This document shows, piece after piece, positions 1-12,329 of a DNA stretch of 64,000 nucleotides (the stretch's first letter is position 1; each line of letters begins with the position of its first letter). The DNA is from Sesamum alatum. Its lineage: Eukaryota > Streptophyta > Magnoliopsida > Lamiales > Pedaliaceae. Position numbers and translations under genes: made by a program. The notes below the pieces were generated by a model that was not told where the DNA came from, searched no databases, and saw only the letters and a list, made by a program, of their open reading frames with translations. The stretch lies in assembly GCA_034509735.1 (NCBI GenBank), contig JACGWO010000002.1, positions 48,295,115 through 48,359,114 of the forward strand, read 5' to 3'.

Positions 1-364
1 TTTATGAACTATAATGCCCTTTGAATATTTTTCTTTCTTCCAATCGAATTTATCAATAACTCCAATTAATTTAATAAATCAATTGATCGGTTATTTATTT
101 TATTTAATTAAATAAATATAATAAATTTTATATTAAAACACATACATCGGGTGCAATTGAATTGATAATATATACAATTATTAATATTAAATCTCATTAA
201 TTGTTTGCTCGTTTTTTCTTCGTTCTCATCTCTTATCTCACTTTTTATTCTACATCGAAAAACTTTAGTATTTTAATTTATTTAATTATTACATAAAAAA
301 TTATTAATTTAAAAAAGTTAATTATTACAGAAAAATAATATGCGGAATAATAAGAAATAATAAA
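1..364. other. AT-rich upstream intergenic DNA
   Basis: Very AT-rich DNA upstream of the first gene. I see no coding sequence, RNA gene or repeat boundary. It probably holds the distal promoter of the PHD-finger gene. Confidence 0.5.
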
Positions 365-480
365 TAGAAAAAGAATAAGGAAAGTAGAAAGAGAGGTGGA
401 AATATAAGGAGAGAGAGTGTAATATCTGTATGAATGTATCTATAGAGAGAGAAAGGAAAATATATATAGAGAGAGGAAAA
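365..480 (+). promoter_or_regulatory. purine-rich GA-repeat leader/promoter tract
   Basis: A run of gagaga blocks interspersed with short AT stretches lies about 420-530 bp before the start codon of the AIPP2-like gene. GA/CT tracts at plant transcription starts are known binding sites for BASIC PENTACYSTEINE factors. That role here is inference. The tract probably sits in the core promoter or in the beginning of the 5' UTR. Confidence 0.35.
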
Positions 481-896
481 ACTTGAAACTCAACACCCAC
501 AGCAAAAACCATCAGGGCCAGCCCAGGTCTCTCTTATACATACGTACAAAACTCTCTCCCCAATCTCCTTCTTCGTCTTCTTAATTTCCTCCAAAACCTT
601 CTCGCCTAAATTCTGTAAGGTTTTTTCTGGGGATTTTTTCTTCTTCAGATCCTTTTCTGTAATTGTATTTTTCGAGTATAGTGAATGAATTTCCGATTTA
701 TCCAGTACATGCTTTGTAATTAGAATCCGAATTCCTGTGTTGATTCCTTGAGTAATTAATCCGGAAATAGTGATAGAGGGGAATAATTGCATTCCTGCAT
801 TTGATTATTTCCTCACACGTGTTTTTTTTTTCTTTTTTGTGTGATTTAAATAGTGTTTGGGAGATTAATGATTGATCGACCGGCGGTAAGTAGCAC

Positions 897-3800
897 ATGA
901 ATAATCGCAGGGAGCGAACCCTCCAAGACCTCTGCGATGCCACTCCCACTTTATCCAAGCCCCAGGTGTGTTTGGTCCCCCCCTTTTAGCATACTCTATT
1001 AGGGTTCAGTTGATTCCTCCCTTTTTTTTAATGATTTTAAATCTGTTTCAGTTTTCTGCATGTTCGATTATTTGTTTAAATTTCAGTTCTTAATTGATTT
1101 TATTGGTGGAATTGATTTTTAAGAGTGATGAACTTGGCAGACTTGTACTCTGTTCTTCTTCATCCACAATAGGCCGATTAAAGGATTTATCTGTAAATTA
1201 TAAACGTTTATTTCAGTTGCTTGCGTCACCTGTGTTATATTTTTATAAAATTGACGAGTATAAAAGCTCTTATGTGATAGTGAGGGAGCTTTAGCGGATT
1301 TATGTTAATGTTACTCTAGGGTTGTGTGAGTTACGTGATGCAAGCTTGTGAAGATTCTTTGTGTTTTATTGTACTCTTATTTGCTTCTCAGATTACCCCA
1401 GTATTGAGCGGAAACATTAGGATGCAAGGGCCAGTTGATGAAGCAAATTGTGACTTGTTGACCCATATGGTGAGATTAATATCCGGGTAATCACTGCTGT
1501 TGTTTCTTATTTTTTCCTCTTACTCTATTTTATGCATGCTCGCTAACCTTTCTCATTCATACATGTTCAATAATATAAAATGCTTTTCTTGTCAGATTGA
1601 TTGGCACTAATTAGATGATTAGAATGAAATAAACATGGGGTGTTGGACGATTGAAATATATGAAATTCGAGGGAAAATAATAGGGAGGAAACATACTTTT
1701 ATTTGTTTATTTCAGCTCTATTATGAATAAATTAAACAAGCTTGATTTTGTTTATCATCAGATATAATAAAAGAGGAAATGAGAAGAAAACATATTCTCA
1801 TTGTCTCTAGAATGATAGGAAATTAGCCAGCAGTTCCATTATGAAAACCTGTTTTCTTAACTTTTTAATCTTTGTATGAAGTTAATTATATAGTCGTTCG
1901 CCAATGTCTGTTGCCTTTCCTTCTGGTGACCCATCATTGGAAATGAAGTTATGCCCACAGGATCATTGTCACAATTGATATTTTCATAGATCCTGTGCGA
2001 ATCTAATCCCGCTTTACTCGTTGCACTTAGAACTTTTTGAAACTTGTATCAGCTTAATCATTTTGTTGAATTTATATTTGTTTTGTGGAAGAAACTAATA
2101 ATGCATTTCATTTCTCAAAACTCTTCTGTAATGGTCTAAGGAGCACAGGCATGCCACACCAATAATGAACATGAAAGAATGGTCCATTGTCACCATGATA
2201 CTGGCAGTCTCATGGACACCTCTTGACCAGTTATTTGTCAGTGAAAAGTCATCACACAATCTGCTAACCTATTTACACTCAATATATTGCGATATACTAT
2301 TCACTTAGTTCCATAGGATACGTACCACATACCATGTGATAAAGAAGTCTTTGGTCTAGATTTCCATGCAACCATTAGTGTTAGTTTTTGTCATCTTGTC
2401 TTGGTATCTCTTTTGCCCCTCAAATATTGAGTTAAGAAAATGAAGAGAAGTGGTTACCAACAGTTGGTCCACAAGAATGCCTGCTGTATAAGAAAAGTGT
2501 GAAACGTACATGTTTCTGCTACTAATAGTATTCTTCTAATTTCATGGTAGGGTATTGCTGCCAAACTGGCATTTTGGTATTGTAAGTGCAGTAGGATATG
2601 CAGTAGTAGAAAAGACAACTTTGGAGAAACTGGATTCTATCTAGTCATGCTGACGAGGTCACTATGTGGTGAAGAATGGACAACAGATATAGGTCTTACA
2701 AGATGTTAAGAGGATAACACTTGACTTGGTTTTGTTTACATTGTTTCATCCCTTTTCTCTTTGGGTTAGAGGTGACCATGTAGTTGCTGGATGAGCTTTA
2801 TTAATGATCATTCAATCTTCTATCTGTTGAGAGAACATCATATGGATGCTGGCGTTTAGAGATCTTAATGTATTTCATTAGTATGCTCAACTGTCTGAGA
2901 TTAGCTGTATGAATTATTTGGTAAGAGGTCTGATTAAACATCATGAGAGAGCATTTGGTAACCAGAATCTTGCATAAAGTGAATTTGGGAATAATTCTTT
3001 TAGTTCAGTCGTCATATGCGATTGTGCCTCCTGTGATCCCTGTCTTTGGATGGTGATAAATACAGTTTTAAATGCCTTATTTTTTCCTTTTTTACTTGAT
3101 GCTGATGAAACGGCTGCACCTTGTTTATTCTTTCTGGTGACCACTTCAGCTAAAGCTAATGGTCATAATGCGTGTGCCCTGTCGGAGCCTGCTTGATATA
3201 TCTGGCATGCTTTATTTTTCTTATCTTCTCTAGTTGATGAAAGACTTATTGTATTATCATTAGTCTCTAATTACTCCTCATTTTTGATGCATTATTCTCT
3301 TATTTATTTTTGTTAATTGATTAGGTGAAACCTGAAAATAGCGAGGGCTTCGGTAGTTGTTGTGATAGAAGCCAAAAGGTTGGGTATACAGGGAAGTCTG
3401 GGACATGTAACGTATGCTCTGCTCCTTGCTCATCTTGCTTTCATGTGAATAAGGTTCTACTGAGATCGACTGATGAATCTGCTGGAGAAACCTGTGCCGA
3501 GAATGCAGAAATTGGGCAACTAAGTGTACTGAGCTCTGTGGCAGGCATGAACTCAACTTCTGATTCTTTCTCTGAGAATGCAGTAGGTAAGGCATCCTCG
3601 AGGACTTCCAATGCATCTGCATCAGATGATAGTGTGGTGCACTCAAAGTCTGAAAGTCGAAGAGTTCCAGAAGGGCATGATGATTGCTTGTCATGTGTCA
3701 GTGGAACTGATGAGCATGCAAATAGAAAATCTGATGCTGAGGACAGTAAGATATATAATAATCTGAACAAATGTAGTGGAGAAAGTTCTGACAAGGTGCC

Positions 3801-6800
3801 TCATAGTAGCTCACAAACTGTATTAAACTCACAAAATCCGGATTCGGTGGAAGTTCCCTTTTCAAAAAACACTGATGATGCTACTGACTTGCTGAAGGGT
3901 CAGAATACTTTTTCACAAGCTTTAAAGGAAAAATACCTGTCACATGAACCGAAACCAAGAGCTGTTACAGATGATAAGCAGTCTGATATAAAGGATGAAC
4001 CGTTGGATGGTTCAACTGAACACTTGGATTCATTGTTGCCTAGAGGTGTAGCATCTGATGTTGTTTGTGGCGATCCTCCTCCTACAGTTCTTAATTCTGT
4101 CGAAAAGAATGATGACATGGAGGTGGAAGTTCCTCCAGTTGATGAGACTGATGACTCGGATATGGTGGAGCATGATGTAAGAATTTGGTTCTTTCTTGTC
4201 TGGTTGAAAATTTACTCCATCCTATTCATATAATTTTATAATCTGGTAAATCAGTATGTCTTTCTTATACTAATTCTAACCATACTACCACAGTAACAAA
4301 TTGCTTATATTCTTCAAAACCTCTCCAGTCATCTCGCTATTTCATTGAGAAAATGAATCTCAAGTATGTTTCTTATGTTTTCTTTGGTGACAGACATCCC
4401 CTTGATCATTTGGTAAACAGAAAAATATGTCCCAGTCTTATTTGAATCAAGTCAAACTGGATTTCTTGAACTTAAAGACCATTTAACGCATAATCAGTAT
4501 AATTCCTTATAATTGTCGCATTTTCATCACATATGTGATTTATCATTCGCAGTTCATTTCGTTGTGCTTTCCTCAATAGAATACAGTTCATTTAAATGAT
4601 TCTCAGACTTTTTATGAATTTTATTTATTATGAAAAGATTTGTTTCAATATTTCCTTAATTATTCCAAAGAATTGTATCCCAAATCTCAAGGCTTGACGT
4701 TTGATTCCCGAATCTAGATGTTACTATTGTTTTGATAAATATTGCTAGCCTCATTTGAAGTGATAATTTGACCAGCTTGTTGCTTTAGAATGATTTATGG
4801 AAACATGACGATGGTTTTATTTATGGAAGTATCTGTACATTTTGAAATGGTTGATCTTAGACCTTGAAGATGTATAGACTTGTGATGATGGTTGATTTTT
4901 ATAAGTAATTGTACTTCTTGAAAGGGTTCACGCTGTTTTCAAACTTGGAAGATTTATCGTTGTGAATAAGGAAGCTATTTTATCTTCGATGATCATATCA
5001 TGCTAAATCGATTCTTTTCTGGCTAAAGTACTGATTGAAGTTTCTCTTCTGTTGGAAAGGTGAAAGTCTGTGACATATGTGGAGATGCGGGGCGGGAGGA
5101 TTTGCTTGCTATCTGTTGTCGGTGCAGTGATGGGGCAGAACACACGTAAGCTTTAACTTTTTTTTTTTTGGATTTGTTGTCCATGCAATTTGCATATTTC
5201 TGGATCCACAATGATTACAACCTGTTCTCTGTCTCAGTTATTGCATGCGTGAAATGATGGAAAAAGTCCCTGAAGGTGAATGGCTGTGTGAAGAATGCAA
5301 GACCATGGACCAGGAGGGAGTTGGAAGGCAAGAAAAGAATGGAGGAATGGATGAAAATGAGAAATATAACTCCTCTGGTCAAGCAAGTAGTGAATATGTA
5401 AATGGTTCTGATGTTGAGGGACCCAGAACAAAAGGTTATACGAGAATTCCTTGTAAAAGGCATAGAGATGATGGTGATTCTGAAGTTTCTTCTATAGTGA
5501 AGAAGCCAGCTCTTGAGCCAACAGTTAGGTCACCAATGTCCTCCAGTTCTAGCAAACTAGCTGCTCTTTCTCGTGATAATTCTTTGAAGTACACGGACAA
5601 GGGTAGACTGCAGTCTTCACACCATTCTTCTACAGACACAGTTCCAGTTAATGATACGACTGAATCAGCAAGCTCTGCTTCAAATCTTCGAGTGAATACT
5701 TCTCGAGGTTATATTGTGTGCATTTTACATTGTCTTACTATATGCAACACTGATGGAGATTCTTTCTGACTTCTTAAGTTAATTTGTGCACTGATCTGCG
5801 TTTTCCACTGACAAGCATCTTAGTTGCCGTCTTGGAGTTATCAACAAATTCTTCCTATTCTGCAGGTACTTTCTCAAAATCGAAATCATTTAATTCTCTG
5901 AATTCAAAACCAAAGGTCAAGCTTGTAGATCAAGTTGTTATTCAGAGGCAGAAATCAGCTAAGGAACATGGCTCTTTTCGTCTTAAGGAGGGTGTTGTCA
6001 GAACGATAGGCAAATCTATGTCATTTAAATGTACAAACTCCATGCGGTCTGAATCAAAACTAAAGATGTTGTCTCCTAGACTGACTCACAGCCAAGACAA
6101 TAAAAGTACAAAGCAGAGGGCTCCATTTGAACGTAATCACTCATTCAAAGCTGAACATCCATCAACTAATTCAATGATGGGTACTTCTGTGAGTTCTACA
6201 TCAAGAATTGAAAAAAAACCAGCATCTCGTGCAGAGTCTTCTTCACTTGCTACCGTTGCTAACCACCATGAAATGAAGCCTGTACAAACTGATGGTAGAT
6301 CAGCAGCATTACCAAGATCCTCTGGTCTTGCAGCTCGAAGGACTGCCGAGTTATCCTCTCTAGGTACAGTTAGATTCAGTGTTCCATATTGGTCCACGAT
6401 ACAGATTTTTGTCAGTTTACCTGTTATTAATGTTGCTTCAAAATTTTTTATTTTTGTGCGTGGGCAGGTGAGTTTAAGAGACCATCAGTGTATGGTAATC
6501 TTGGGGTTTCTTCTGCCAGTGGAATTAATAATATTGAACAAAAATCTAATCGGAGTAGCCTGAAGGAGGATGCCTCCAGTTCTATTGTTGTTGAAAAGCC
6601 ACCGTTAAGTGCTAATGAAGGTCTACCTGATGGATCGCCTAGGCCTGGGGATTTAACAAGTTCTGGTGAGCGGATGAGGGAATATTCTGGTAGCCGCTTT
6701 GGGCAATCATCTGTAAAGTCTTTAAGAGATGAAAGTGATAACCTTAAAGCAGCTATAGAGGCTGCTGTGCTGAGAAAGCCAGGAGTGTACCGAAAGCATA

Positions 6801-9800
6801 GAGCTCTCGGCCAATCTGATGACTCGTCCATGTCAATTGTGGGTTGTGGAGTAGCTTCTCATCAGGATCATATTTCAAGTTCTGCTGGAAACAAGAAATT
6901 GGCATCCAACGCAGAGCTGCCTGAGAGGCCTGAGGTATCTCGGAATATGACCGCTGACCATCTTAAACAGGAAACTCTCAATAGTGTGAAGCAGTCCTCA
7001 CTGGTTCCTGTAGAGGGACTTCCTTCTGGAGCACGAGATGGTGTCCATAACGGCCCTTTCTCAAGGGATGTGTTCAATAATGCTCCAGCAGCAGTGCCTT
7101 TCTTTTTGAAATACTTAGCAATTCCAGAGCACGAACATATATGGCAGTATGGACTTATTTTCGCTAGTATTTTATTTGAATTTATCTGCTAATCCATTTT
7201 GGTAGTGTGCTGTATTTGTCATTCTGAAACTAGTAATATTTACATATGTGCTTTACGTGCAGAGGAAGTTTTGAGATCTGTCGAAGTGGCGAAACTTTTG
7301 ACTCATGGGATGGAATCCAAGCTCATTTATCAACATCTGCGTCGCCGAAAGTTGTCGAGGCTGTAAACAAGTTTAAAAGCAGAATTGTCCTCTATGAAGT
7401 GCCTCGCCTAAGTACCTGGCCAATACAGTTTCAGGAACATGGTGTTAGAGAAGATAATATAGCCCTTTTCTTTTTTGCCAAAGATCTTGAGAGGTAATTT
7501 TGTGAAACTTTTTACCCCATCACTACTATGAATGTTTAGTTATTTGTTTTCTGTTGCTAATTTTCTTCTGTTTAAGAGTTGCCATCTTGTTAATGCTACA
7601 GCTATGAAAAGATTTACAAACTATTACTGGATAATATGATGAAGAAAGACCTTGCTCTCAAAGGAAATGTCAATGGTGTTGAGCTACTCATATTTCCTTC
7701 CAATCAGCTTCCTGATAAATCCCAGCGTAAGTTGAATTTTGTTATGTAGTAATAAGACCTTTTCCCTGCTTGAAAATTACGAAGTTTCTCTCAATTTCTT
7801 CTTGTACGTGACCCTTTTGAAAGTGAAATTTGATTCCTTAAGTATTGTCATTGTAATGAGCCAAATGGTCTCGAACTTCTCACTCTCATAAGGTACCTGT
7901 TACGAGCACTTTTACTATGATGTGAATTGAAGTTGTTGGCTACTTGAAAATTTTGGGTATATCCATGTCAGAAGTCAACAACACAGTGAAAGCTATTTAG
8001 GCCTCTTGCCTACCATGGAACACCTTTCAAGTGGCCATACAGAAATTTATGCTACTTGCTAAAATTGGGTAAAGATGTTGGTTGAACTTTGATCATCTAA
8101 TGCTTATCTTCTCTGATGAATATAAGTGATTTGATAGTTTATAATTGAGGCCTTCTAGTATTGTTTCATGCTGCAAGCAAGGATACAATGTATTTGTCTT
8201 GTCATCTACATGCAGGCTGGAATATGTTATTCTTCCTTTGGGGTGTGTTTAGAGGAAAGAAGGACAGTTGCCTGCAAAAGATGCCTGAATCCGTAAACCA
8301 ATGTTCTGCTCCTCTGGATATTCCCCCACCTATAATGTCCTTGCCTGAGAATAGATGCTCACTTGGACCTATCACTGACGATGTACTTGTGAGCGAAGAT
8401 GCGGCCCCAGTGCTTGAAGTGCCTGCTTCAGAAGAGTTACAGAGTTTATTGTCTTCTAGAGCTCTCACCAACGTATCATCTTTGGATAAGCTGAATCATA
8501 GACCGAATACCAGTTCCACAGCGGCAGGAGAAAGTGAGAGTGCTATACAATGCCATGAGCGGGTACGGCCCATTCCCATCCCCTTCACATATACACAAGG
8601 ATATATTTTTGTTTAGGTGTACCAAATTGCTTGTGTGATTAAAGTAAGAATTCTGTAAAGGTGTATCTTCCTGCATTTGTGTAATGTATCCTAATCGGTG
8701 ATGCAAAGGGAGTGCGGTAATTTATAGGGGTCTGCAACTGTGATTCTACTTAATGATGTGAAGCAACAGCGAAGTTCAGCAGGTGCACTAGATTTCAAAG
8801 TATTGCCTTGATCTGCTGTGGCTGAAACTTCACTATTTATCTATGCTTGTTTTAGTTTTTCATAGATTTCTACTTAGCCCTGCATTGCAGGCTTTCTGCA
8901 ATACTAATTTATTTCATGCTATACTGAATCAAGGAGCTTGGTATCAGATCACTTCACCTGGAAATTTCTTCAGCCCTTCGTCTCCTTGTGTGTTATTTTC
9001 ATCTCTATTCGTCTTTCTGGGCCTTTTTTGCATTACCCCATTGTTTCAGTTGTTGCCATTCTTGAGTGAGCTTTGGCACATTAAGATTTTGGGGTTTAAG
9101 TGGCATAATCCATCTGGCCTAGTTTTTAGGTTCTTTATTTTTCCGCTTGAATAAATTGCTAACAAGTTTAACATGTAAAGAACAAAGCCACACCTCTCGC
9201 TCCTCCTGCATAAGAATGGCCGAAATGTTTGGTCCAATAAGAGTATGTGTGTCTGCAGTTCGGAGCACCTTTATCGTTTATTAATAATAGAGTTCACAGT
9301 CTAGTAGTTCTTAGTTTGGCTGTTACGTGTTTTCTTTCATGATTTCCTGAACTTCCAGGATGATGCAATAAGTGATGGCTTTTGGCCATTCTGTTCCGTT
9401 CGAAGTGCTGTTTTTCAATTTTTTCGTGTTTTTTGTAGATGTCCTTACTATAAAAAACAGCATCCTGTTTATCGGATATCATTAGTGTGGTGGCAGAAGT
9501 CTTAATTGATGCTGCAAGTTTCTAGATGTTGTTTGACTAGGGATTGGGCTTTATGCTATCTTCATGATACCTTGTTTTAGTTTCTTTAAAATGGCATCTG
9601 TACGTTGTCTGCCTTTGCACTGTCCTAGCTGCACGTCTGTCAAAAGTGTTACCAGTTCAAGTCTTGGGCATTTGTGTTTATCACTTTTCCTGCTGCTCGA
9701 GCTTGATGTTTATGAAGATCTTGTTCTGCTGAGCTGAAATTTTTGAAGATGTTATTCTGCTAGCATACCATGGCATTCTGATTATTCAAATGTATACTAT

Positions 9801-10767
9801 TGCCTGCAGGAAGGAGGCATCAGTTCCAGCTGCAGCCCTCACCTTCCTATTAGAAGTTCTAGTTGTTCTGGAAGGGAACAAATGATGCAAGTAGACACTC
9901 GCCTACTTGATAGACAGCAGTCATCACATCATTCCAGCAAGTCTGTGACGGGTGAGCTTACGGAAGGCACAGGTGAAGGAACTCTTTTGGATAAGAGTAG
10001 TAAGACATGTAACCAAAATCAAGTGAAGTTAAGTGTGGATGCTGGAGATCTATCCACGGCTGGAGAAACTCCTTTGGAGGATCATCAGGAAACCAGAGAC
10101 CTGAACGTGGTGCCTCGAACTCTTTATGCTGGCACTAGCAAAGTGCCCCTTAGGAATGATGATACACGTAATGAGACATGTGGAGTACTTGACAGAGTGA
10201 GTAGAGACAGATGAATTTTACTCGCTTTTATAAATCTGATAATTGAAATAGTTGTTGTATGGTTTTGTGTCACAGATGAATCATGTGCCTTCTACCTCCT
10301 ACGCACTGCAGAATCAGCATCAGGAAGCTTGTGTTGAGACTCTCATATCCGGATGTAATGAACATGCTGAAAGACTTTTATTCCCAATAGAACAGCCTGT
10401 GAAGGGCATACAATCTGCTGACGGATCCACGCCCTGGAAAATGCATCTGTTAGAACCAGACCGACTTAATGATATAGCACCGAATCTTGAGCTTGCTCTA
10501 GGGGCTGAAATAAAACCATTATCTCTGGGCACCCGATCAGTGTTGGTTAGTAAAGTGGACCAAACAGTAAATGAGGAACATATTCGGGAAGAGGCAAGAG
10601 CCAAGGCAGAAGATGACGTATCAGCATCTCTTTCGTTGTCTCTTTCTTTCCCATTCCCTGAGACGGAACTCAGCACAAAGCCTGCTCCCAAAACTGAGCA
10701 GCTCGTGTCGGATAGGGAACACGTCAATACTTCAATGCTGCTGTTTGGCAATTTAAGAGATAATTAG
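897..10767 (+). CDS. AIPP2: AIPP2-like PHD-finger protein (BAH-PHD-CPL2 silencing complex type)
   Basis: Twelve exons join in frame: 897-965, 1392-1469, 3325-4176, 5060-5145, 5238-5707, 5866-6363, 6468-7146, 7263-7493, 7602-7726, 8216-8562, 9810-10196, 10276-10767. They give 1,437 aa, with GT-AG at every junction. The ATG at 897 has an in-frame TAG six bases upstream. A cysteine cluster (C77, C80, C84, C87) typical of the family comes first. A Cys4-His-Cys3 PHD finger follows: C337, C340, C352, C355, H361, C364, C379, C382. At about 905-1045 is the conserved SPOC-like AIPP2 domain, containing IWQGSFEI, DSWDGIQAHLS, VELLIFPSNQLP and NMLFFLWGVFRG. The tail has an EAR-like LSLSLSLSF (about 1392-1400). 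Arabidopsis AIPP2/PAIPP2 read H3 unmethylated at K4 and repress transcription in the nucleus with a BAH protein and the phosphatase CPL2. The same role here is inferred from family. Introns 2 (1.9 kb) and 10 (1.2 kb) show no other genes. Confidence 0.9.
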
Positions 10768-11375
10768 TGAGTGATCCCCAAGTAAGTTAATCGGTAGTTG
10801 AAAGCTATATAGTAGGATCATATATTTCAGTATCTCAGTGAGTTTCTGCTGTAACTGAATCCATATATGGTTGATACCCTACAGGATTTATATATAATTT
10901 TGCTAGGTCCGTGACCGTCCCAGACCGCCATTTGCTCTTTAGTTTGCAAGTGAAAGAGAGTCCTAAACGGCTGGTTGTATATATGTAGAGTATAGTAGCC
11001 GGGACAGTGTGATATCGAAATATTTCTGTTAGCATTCACTTTCTTCATTTTCATTAGCTTCTTTTGTTTTCTGTCTCTCTTCTGGCTTGTCGCTGTCTGG
11101 TAAATTTCTGCATGTGAAGGAGATGCTTGTTGTTTTAGTATTTAACCTTGGATTTTGGTAGGAAACAGGCAACACTGAAAGAAAGCATGTCTCCTGAGAC
11201 AGTCCTTTGGAAGCATCGAGTCTTAGAAGAGTTGGAGAACTAGTTTTCATTCTCTTTAAACAAAAAATGTGTACATTAATATCTTGAATAATTGTTTGGT
11301 AAGGCCTAGGCAGTTTATTTCCAAAGAAAATGTGATCAGACACCTTTTTCTTTTTAACATTTACGCACCCAATAC
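10768..11375 (+). other. 3' UTR and downstream flank of the AIPP2-like gene
   Basis: Non-coding sequence after the TAG at 10765-10767. It has the T-rich, moderately AT-rich character of a plant 3' UTR. Exact polyadenylation sites cannot be assigned. No other feature is visible before the minisatellite. Confidence 0.5.
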
Positions 11376-11590
11376 ACGTGCACATTTGAGGTAGAGAAGT
11401 TTGTGTCTGAATCATTGGATTGTCCCTCAATACACGTGCACAATGTGCACATTTGAGGTAGAGAAGTTTGTGCCTGAATCATTGGGTTGTACCCGGGGAT
11501 TGGGATTGTGCACATTTGAGGTAGAGAAGTTTGTGCCTGAATCATTGGGTTGTACCCGGGGATTGGGATTGGGATTGGGATTGACACGCT
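11376..11590. repeat. 63-bp minisatellite with a trailing 6-bp expansion
   Basis: Three tandem copies share the core gcacatttgaggtagagaag followed by tttgtgcctgaatcattggg. Copies begin near 11376, 11444 and 11507. The last two are 63 bp apart and almost identical. The third runs into four tandem gattgg-type hexamers (about 11562-11585). The array also creates a spurious open frame on each strand. Confidence 0.9.
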
Positions 11591-12329
11591 TGCTGCTAAT
11601 CCAAGTGGAAGCAAGACAAAAAGGTGTAGAAACGAATGGGGCTTATAAGGCCATGGGGGCGAAGAAACCAGAGCAATCAGCAATGAACCACTCACCCCTC
11701 TTTTGGCTTTTTCACTACTTCTCCCATCAAAATTTATTTCAAAGTTTCTCAAATGATAAACCCCTTAAATTTTCAAATCAATTTAGCCGATTTTTTATTG
11801 TAAATTCTGTTATTTTTTTCGCTTCATTCAACATGCACATACGTGTTTAATTTTTTTTCTAAATAAATCACGTGATGTATTTTCATACACGCCAAGCACC
11901 TTTTTAGTTAGTTTTTAATTTTTAAAACAATATAAATAAAAACACATTTGTTTATTTGTATTTTCAACGAAAATATATTAATCTGCACCACACTTCTATA
12001 CACAATCAAATTAATTAATTTAAACATACTCTTATTTCACATAAAATCCTAATTTTTCAGTGAAAATTGAAAATAAAGACACAAACCAACAGGTCTTAAA
12101 TTTTATGTATTAATCACTTATCAAATTTTCCTTGAATGAATCGCTTTTAAATAAGCGTGGGTTTTTGCATAATATATAAAGTGGAAAATTTTTCCCCCAT
12201 AAAAATTTGCGTTTCTGTTGTTCTCACTTATCTGTTTCTGGGCAGTTAGTAAACATCACTTCTGTATCTCCCATCTCTCGCCGTCGCCGGCGTCTCTGAC
12301 TGAGGGTGTTTCTCTTCATACAATTTCCG
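11591..12329. other. AT-rich intergenic spacer and promoter
   Basis: AT-rich non-coding DNA. A TATA-like tatataaag stands at about 12173-12181, roughly 150 bp before the start codon of the next gene. The stretch from about 12200 to the ATG is probably 5' UTR. Confidence 0.4.

Noticed and set aside
3278..4118. Minus-strand open frames over exon 3 of the AIPP2-like gene
   Set aside because: The plus-strand exon has family motifs and correct splice sites; the antisense frames have none.
8843..9154. 103-aa open frame with hydrophobic stretches
   Set aside because: Lies entirely in intron 10 of the AIPP2-like gene, T-rich, with no recognisable family. Hydrophobicity follows from T-rich codons.
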